DNA from: Candidatus Kuenenia stuttgartensis | GTDB lineage: Bacteria; Planctomycetota; UBA1135; UBA2386 | Length of the DNA stretch: 17,465 nucleotides | Direction of reading: 5' to 3' | Assembly: GCA_945861365.1 (NCBI GenBank) | Contig: CAMAUH010000023.1 | Coordinates: forward strand, 1 to 17,465 | Notes under the pieces: model-generated | Database searches by the model: none | Told to the model about the DNA's origin: nothing | The model's input: only the letters and a program-made list of their open reading frames with translations | Translations under genes and position numbers: made by a program | In this document: positions 14,144 to 17,465 of the stretch, one piece after another | Position numbering within the stretch: position 1 is the stretch's first letter | Layout: every line of letters starts with the position of its first letter

Positions 14144-14492
14144 CACGAACACCTCTCCAGGTCAGCAGCGAGCGCCGACTGCCGGCGCGAAGGGCGCGCA
14201 GCATACGCAGCCGCGTCCGTTCGTGTGTGAGGACCTCTGCCCGGATCGCGCTCCCGCCCAGCGCCGCTTCGCGCAGCTGGCGCGGCAGCTCGCGAACAGC
14301 GCGGCGATACCGAGCAGCGTGTGCGACACCGCGGTGGTCGAGGCACCCTTGGCGTCGAGGATGCGAGTCGGGCGCTGGCAACCGCCGCGCGCCCGATTCG
14401 GCAGGCGCCGACGATTTCACCGACAACCGCGATGGAGCCGAACGCGGCGTTGAGCCGGCGCACCCGCATGGTGATACTCCCGCCCCCCCACG
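14144..14492. promoter_or_regulatory. Divergent intergenic region, lectin operon / DUF445 gene
   Basis: These 349 bp separate two divergent starts. Apart from the lectin ribosome binding site no feature is certain. Open frames exist on both strands (for example minus 14143-14469 and plus 14223-14453), but their products are arginine-rich, low-complexity and lack any recognisable motif, as expected of chance frames at this GC. A C-run lies just before the DUF445 start (14480-14488). No clear promoter boxes, hairpin or RNA gene was seen. A decayed gene cannot be excluded. Confidence 0.4.
14152..14158 (-). promoter_or_regulatory. Ribosome binding site of the lectin gene
   Basis: GGAGAGG on the minus strand lies 8 bases before the ATG at 14143, ideal spacing. 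It decides for that ATG over the in-frame GTG at 14152, which it would abut. Confidence 0.7.
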
Positions 14493-15104
14493 ATGGCCGT
14501 ACCCGATCTCTGGACCTGGATCACGATCCCCGCCATCGGCGGCCTGATCGGTTGGAGCACCAACTGGTTGGCCGTAAAGATGATCTTCCGGCCCATCAAG
14601 CCGCGGCGCTTCCTCGGCATCCGCGTGCAGGGCCTCATCGGCCGCCGCCAGCAGGACCTCGCCAAGGCGATCGGCCGCGTCGTCGGCGCCCACCTCGTCG
14701 AGCACAAGGACGTGGTCAAGAGCCTCAACAAGCTCGACTTCGGCGGCATCCTGGGCGGCGTCCTGGACAAGGGCCTCGCGCCGAAGATCGCCGAGCTGCG
14801 CGGGTTGCCGCTGATCGGCGGCTTCCTGACCGAGGAGCGCGTCAAGGACATCCGCACGTCGATCGTCGACGGCATCATGACGCACCGCGAAGCCGTCATG
14901 GACGAGGTCGAACGCGGCCTTGCCAAGGGCCTCGACGTGCCGACCCTGGTCGAGAAGAAGGTCGCCGCGTTCGCCGTCGAGAAGCTCGAAGCGATGATCC
15001 TCGAGGTCGCCAGCCGCGAACTGCGCGCGATCGAAGTGCTCGGCGGCGTGCTCGGCGTGCTGATCGGGCTGCTGCAGGTCGGGTTCCTGTGGTTCCGCCC
15101 CTGA
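14493..15104 (+). CDS. DUF445 family membrane protein
   Basis: This 203-aa protein is of the DUF445 (YheB/YtxC-like) family, whose biochemical role is unknown. The N-terminal segment TIPAIGGLIGWSTNWLAVKM followed by IFRP (about 11-34) is the family signature: a glycine-rich membrane segment with the T-N-W-L-A-V-K-M sequence and F-R-P. A charged, helical middle (50-175) follows, with GLIGRRQQDLAKAIGRVVG and repeated Glu/Lys-Val-Leu heptad-like stretches. The C-terminal membrane segment is at about 182-200 (VLGGVLGVLIGLLQVGFLW). Short DUF445 proteins have this two-helix plan. The ATG has no Shine-Dalgarno site. The next gene begins 39 bp downstream on the same strand, so cotranscription is possible. 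The family call is by pattern recognition of the N-terminal signature. Confidence 0.85.
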   Translation: MAVPDLWTWITIPAIGGLIGWSTNWLAVKMIFRPIKPRRFLGIRVQGLIGRRQQDLAKAIGRVVGAHLVEHKDVVKSLNKLDFGGILGGVLDKGLAPKIAELRGLPLIGGFLTEERVKDIRTSIVDGIMTHREAVMDEVERGLAKGLDVPTLVEKKVAAFAVEKLEAMILEVASRELRAIEVLGGVLGVLIGLLQVGFLWFRP

Positions 15105-15143
15105 CGGTTACGCGACCCCTCGACCGCGACTAGAAGCCCCACC

Positions 15144-16400
15144 ATGTCGGTCCGCTCGCTGCTGCTCTGTTCCCTCTGCCTGCCCCTGGTCGCCCAGGAA
15201 CCGAAGACGATCGCCTACCCGCAGCGCGATCTGCTGTCGCCGTTCCGCACGCCGAAGGATGCCTATCCGCCGCAGGAGGAGCTGTTCCGCCTGCTGCGCA
15301 TCATGGAGAACCTCGCCGACGACCCGCGGTCGGCGAAGCACTTCGACGCCGAGGGCCGCGAAGTGGTCGACGACCCGCGCTGGCAGCAGGCGAGCGCCGA
15401 CGTCGCCAGGCTGGACCTCAACGCCGGCATGCTGGCGCAGATCGTCCGCCTCAACCGCCACGCGCCCGACCGCGCGACCGCGTTCTACGCGGCGTTCCGG
15501 GTGCTGAAGCCCGCCGAGGTCATCGAGCTGATCGAGCACATCCCCGGCGAGCCCGAGCGCAAGCTGCGCGAGAAGGCGTTCCCGCGCGCGCTCGAGTTCC
15601 TGCGCAAGAACCTGGCTCGCCGCTTCGGCGACCTGCCGAAGGACCAGCGCGACGCGCTGGTCGCCGCGCTGCCAGAGCCGGGCAGTCCCGCGGTGAAGGC
15701 GCAGGGCATCGTTCGCGCGCCGATCGACGCCGACACGCTGCACTCGATGCGGGTCATCCCGTTCCTGCAGATGCTCGATCTCGACGAGGCGATCGACCAG
15801 GCGCAGGCGCTGTGGTTCTTGAGGGAAGTGTTCGCGCTGCGCGGCGACCTCGCACTGATGTGGCTCGAACCGGCGCTGCCGCGCGTGCGCCAGCTGCTGC
15901 TGTCGCCGTCGGAGTCGGTGCGCAAGGAAGCGATCGGCCTGTTCCAGACCATCGGGCCGAGCGACCTGAAGGCGCCGCCGACCGATCCGCGCGAACTGGT
16001 CGACTGGGCGGACCAGGCCAGCAAGGCGATCTTCCCGCCGATCCGCAACCTCAACGACACCATCGTGCAGCTGCACCCGAGCCCCGAGCGCGACGCGGTG
16101 GCGGCGGCCGGCATCGAAGCGCTGCAGACGTCGGCGATCGGCGATCCCTACCGCGGGCAGATCGACGGTGGCCAGTGGATCACCGGCTTCCGGGTCGGCC
16201 GCGTGCCCGACGCGCTGAAGCCACTGGCGATCCCGGTGAAGGCGGTGGTGACGATGGTGAACGGCATCGCGATCACCGACGGGCCGGGGCTGCTGAAGGC
16301 CGTGCGGTCGCAGCTGGAGCTGGGCAAGCACCCGCGCACGCTGTTCGTCGAGTACGTGCTCGATGGCAAGCCGCATGCGATCGAGTACCGGGTGCAGTAG
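15144..16400 (+). CDS. Exported protein of unknown function with a PDZ-like C-terminus
   Basis: This 418-aa protein has a short signal peptide (RSLLLCSLCLPLVA, cleavage near residues 17-18). The middle (about 40-310) is mostly helical and charged, with a stretch resembling one HEAT-type helical pair (LPRVRQLLLSPSESVRKEAIGLFQTIGP, about 245-272). The last 70 residues (about 345-417) read like a PDZ domain: GFRVGRVPDALKPL, then VKAVVTMVNGIAITDGPGLLKAV, then TLFVEYVLDGKPHAIEYRV, keeping the V-N-G turn and the final beta strand. No protease triad or other catalytic motif was found, so if the PDZ reading is right it is a scaffold or substrate-binding protein outside the cytoplasm. It lies 39 bp after the DUF445 gene and 10 bp before a small gene on the same strand. 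No full-length family is recognised. Confidence 0.75.
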   Translation: MSVRSLLLCSLCLPLVAQEPKTIAYPQRDLLSPFRTPKDAYPPQEELFRLLRIMENLADDPRSAKHFDAEGREVVDDPRWQQASADVARLDLNAGMLAQIVRLNRHAPDRATAFYAAFRVLKPAEVIELIEHIPGEPERKLREKAFPRALEFLRKNLARRFGDLPKDQRDALVAALPEPGSPAVKAQGIVRAPIDADTLHSMRVIPFLQMLDLDEAIDQAQALWFLREVFALRGDLALMWLEPALPRVRQLLLSPSESVRKEAIGLFQTIGPSDLKAPPTDPRELVDWADQASKAIFPPIRNLNDTIVQLHPSPERDAVAAAGIEALQTSAIGDPYRGQIDGGQWITGFRVGRVPDALKPLAIPVKAVVTMVNGIAITDGPGLLKAVRSQLELGKHPRTLFVEYVLDGKPHAIEYRVQ

Positions 16401-16410
16401 GCTCCCGCGA

Positions 16411-16707
16411 ATGCGCCGACAGGACGAAGACGTTCTCGATGCAACCATGCGCACGCGCGTGCTGACGCTGCTGCGCAGCCAGCGCGGCAAGATGCCGTTC
16501 GACGCGCTGTGCCATGCGCTCGGCTGCGACGACCAGCTGGCGCCGCCGACCGGCGCCGAACAGCCCGAGCGCGCACGCGCGCTGATGAACACCAGCGCGC
16601 GGCGCGAGCGCAGCCGCCTGCAGCGCGTGCTGCGCCGCGGCGAGGCCGAAGGGCTGCTCGTGCGCAGCGACGACTCGGTGCTGCTGCGCGAAGCCGGCGA
16701 CGGCTGA
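16411..16707 (+). CDS. Small basic protein, possibly winged-helix
   Basis: This 98-aa protein is not recognised. It is Arg- and Leu-rich with a helical start (TRVLTLLRSQRGKMPFDALCHALG), a middle rich in Ala, Pro and Glu, and a C-terminal pattern RSRLQRVLRRGEAEGLLVRSDDSVLLRE that looks like a recognition helix followed by a two-strand wing. Its size and pattern fit a small winged-helix DNA-binding protein, but this is inferred from shape only. The ATG at 16411, 10 bp after the stop of the previous gene, was preferred to an upstream in-frame codon inside that gene. It ends 3 bp before the stop of the convergent cyclophilin gene. Probably cotranscribed with the gene for the exported PDZ-like protein. 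Confidence 0.65.
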   Translation: MRRQDEDVLDATMRTRVLTLLRSQRGKMPFDALCHALGCDDQLAPPTGAEQPERARALMNTSARRERSRLQRVLRRGEAEGLLVRSDDSVLLREAGDG

Positions 16708-16710
16708 GAC

Positions 16711-17235
16711 TCAGCCGGCCTTGATCTCGCCGCAGTCGGCGATGGCGACCGGCGCCGACGTCGCGCCCTGGCGCGAACCAGCGGCTTCCATCGCGCTGAC
16801 GACCTTCAGGCCGTCGACCACCTTGCCGAACACGACGTGCTTGCCGTCGAGCCACGGCGTGCTGACCGTCGTGATGAAGAACTGCGAGCCGTTGGTGTTC
16901 GGGCCGGCGTTCGCCATCGACAGCAGGCCCGGCTCGGTGTGCTTCTTCGTGAAGTTCTCGTCCTGGAACTTCTCGCCGTAGATCGACTCGCCGCCGGTGC
17001 CGTTGCCGCGCGTGAAGTCGCCGCCCTGGCACATGAACTGCTGGATGATGCGGTGGAAGGCGCAGCCCTTGTAGTGCAGCGCCTTGCCGGCCTTGCCCAC
17101 GCCCTTCTCGCCGGTGCACAGCGCGCGGAAGTTCTCGGCGGTCTTCGGCACGACGTCGGCGAAGAGTTCGAAGGTGATGCGACCGGCAGCCTTGCCGCCG
17201 ATGGTGATGTCGAAGAAGACGCGTGGGTTGGCCAT
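16711..17235 (-). CDS. Cyclophilin-type peptidyl-prolyl cis-trans isomerase, eukaryote-like divergent-loop type
   Basis: This 174-aa cyclophilin catalyses cis-trans isomerisation of X-Pro bonds in folding proteins. It starts ANPRVFFDITIGG like eukaryotic cyclophilin A and keeps nearly the whole active site: FHR (Arg62, equivalent to human R55), FMCQGGDFT (67-75), MANAGPNTNGSQFF (107-120), Trp128 and His133 in TPWLDGKHVVFG. It also has the seven-residue insertion of plant and nematode divergent-loop cyclophilins (VGKAGKALH, 46-54), plus Cys40, Cys168 and Glu83, which in plant members form a redox switch. The PG before FMCQGGDF is replaced by QQ. No signal peptide is present, so it is cytoplasmic. 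The ATG at 17235 was chosen because it aligns with the family start; the longer frame adds an Arg/Ala leader without family match. It is convergent with the small 98-aa gene (3-bp gap) and divergent from the gene at 17301. Confidence 0.95.
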   Translation of the reverse strand: MANPRVFFDITIGGKAAGRITFELFADVVPKTAENFRALCTGEKGVGKAGKALHYKGCAFHRIIQQFMCQGGDFTRGNGTGGESIYGEKFQDENFTKKHTEPGLLSMANAGPNTNGSQFFITTVSTPWLDGKHVVFGKVVDGLKVVSAMEAAGSRQGATSAPVAIADCGEIKAG

Positions 17236-17300
17236 GGGGGCGAGGGTGTTACCCGATCGCGCGCGCGCGGCCAACGTTCGCGTCGGGCTATGGTGTGTGG

Positions 17301-17465
17301 ATGCGTCGTGGGTTGTCGATCGCTGGGGTAGGGCTCGCTCTGCTCGCGCTGTGGCTGTGGTGGCCGCGCGAGGAGGTGGCGCCTGGTGGTGTGACGGCGA
17401 TGGGAAACGAGCGCGCAGCGGCGGATGCGCCGACTGCCGCGACGAGCTCGGGCGCGGCGGGCGCC
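17301..17465 (+). CDS. N-terminal fragment of an exported or membrane-anchored protein
   Basis: An ATG at 17301 opens a frame that stays open to the window end (55 codons). The product begins MRRGLSIAGVGLALLALWLWWPRE, a basic start followed by one hydrophobic segment (about 6-21), then an Ala/Gly/Thr-rich stretch (35-55) typical of a linker after a membrane anchor. This is the usual beginning of a single-pass membrane or secreted protein. It is divergent from the cyclophilin gene, 65 bp away. An ATG at 17290 is out of frame and soon meets a stop. The function lies beyond the window. Confidence 0.6.
   Translation, partial: MRRGLSIAGVGLALLALWLWWPREEVAPGGVTAMGNERAAADAPTAATSSGAAGA

Noticed and set aside
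14143..14469. Possible small gene on the minus strand upstream of the lectin gene
   Set aside because: After the first 25 residues the product is Arg/Pro/Ser-rich and unstructured, and it overlaps the lectin start and its ribosome binding site.
1..17465. tRNA, rRNA, CRISPR, insertion sequence, prophage or restriction/defence genes
   Set aside because: Looked for on both strands; no repeat arrays, transposase, integrase, nuclease or RNA-gene signature was seen.

Overview
The window is a high-GC bacterial chromosome segment, most likely from a planctomycete (phylum Planctomycetota). The case rests on three things: large exported proteins that share a proline/leucine-rich beta module typical of planctomycete secretomes; a tandem-repeat exported protein of the NxxG / R-x-G-x-P-A-P type; and a scarcity of Shine-Dalgarno sites. 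No rRNA, tRNA, CRISPR array, transposase or phage gene was seen. Apart from one possible REP-like repeat, the segment looks like ordinary chromosome rich in cell-envelope and secreted functions. The phylum call is by recognition, not by a search.

Left part (1-2938). The tail of an unidentified plus-strand gene (1-144) converges on a tight minus-strand operon. In transcription order the operon encodes an exported M14 zinc carboxypeptidase of the MpaA type (2183-2938), an oligopeptide/YejB-type ABC permease (1156-2172) and a YejE/DppC-type permease (155-1159). The two permease genes overlap by ATGA. Together they look like an uptake module for peptides, possibly peptidoglycan peptides; ATPase and binding protein are not in the window.

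Middle (3166-8185). A 706-aa secreted tandem-repeat protein (3166-5286, plus) converges on a proline racemase / 4-hydroxyproline epimerase family enzyme (5502-6512, minus) carrying both catalytic cysteines. The 215 bp between them hold a REP-like motif and an 18-bp perfect palindrome. A membrane glycosyltransferase of the GT39/PMT_2 type (6563-8185, plus) is divergent from the racemase and overlaps the end of the next operon tail-to-tail by 25 bp.

Right-middle (8161-14143, minus). Four genes in one direction form a probable operon for exported proteins: an L-type lectin/IPT protein, a three-part alpha/beta hydrolase, a single-pass membrane protein of unknown function, and a PHP-domain metal-dependent hydrolase that looks like a lipoprotein. 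The set suggests binding and hydrolysis of an extracellular polymer or ester at the cell surface, but the substrate cannot be read from the sequence.

Right end (14493-17465). A DUF445 membrane protein, a secreted protein with a PDZ-like C-terminus and a small basic protein run on the plus strand. They are followed by a convergent, strikingly eukaryote-like cyclophilin (16711-17235, minus) and the divergent start of an exported or membrane-anchored protein cut by the window end (17301-17465).
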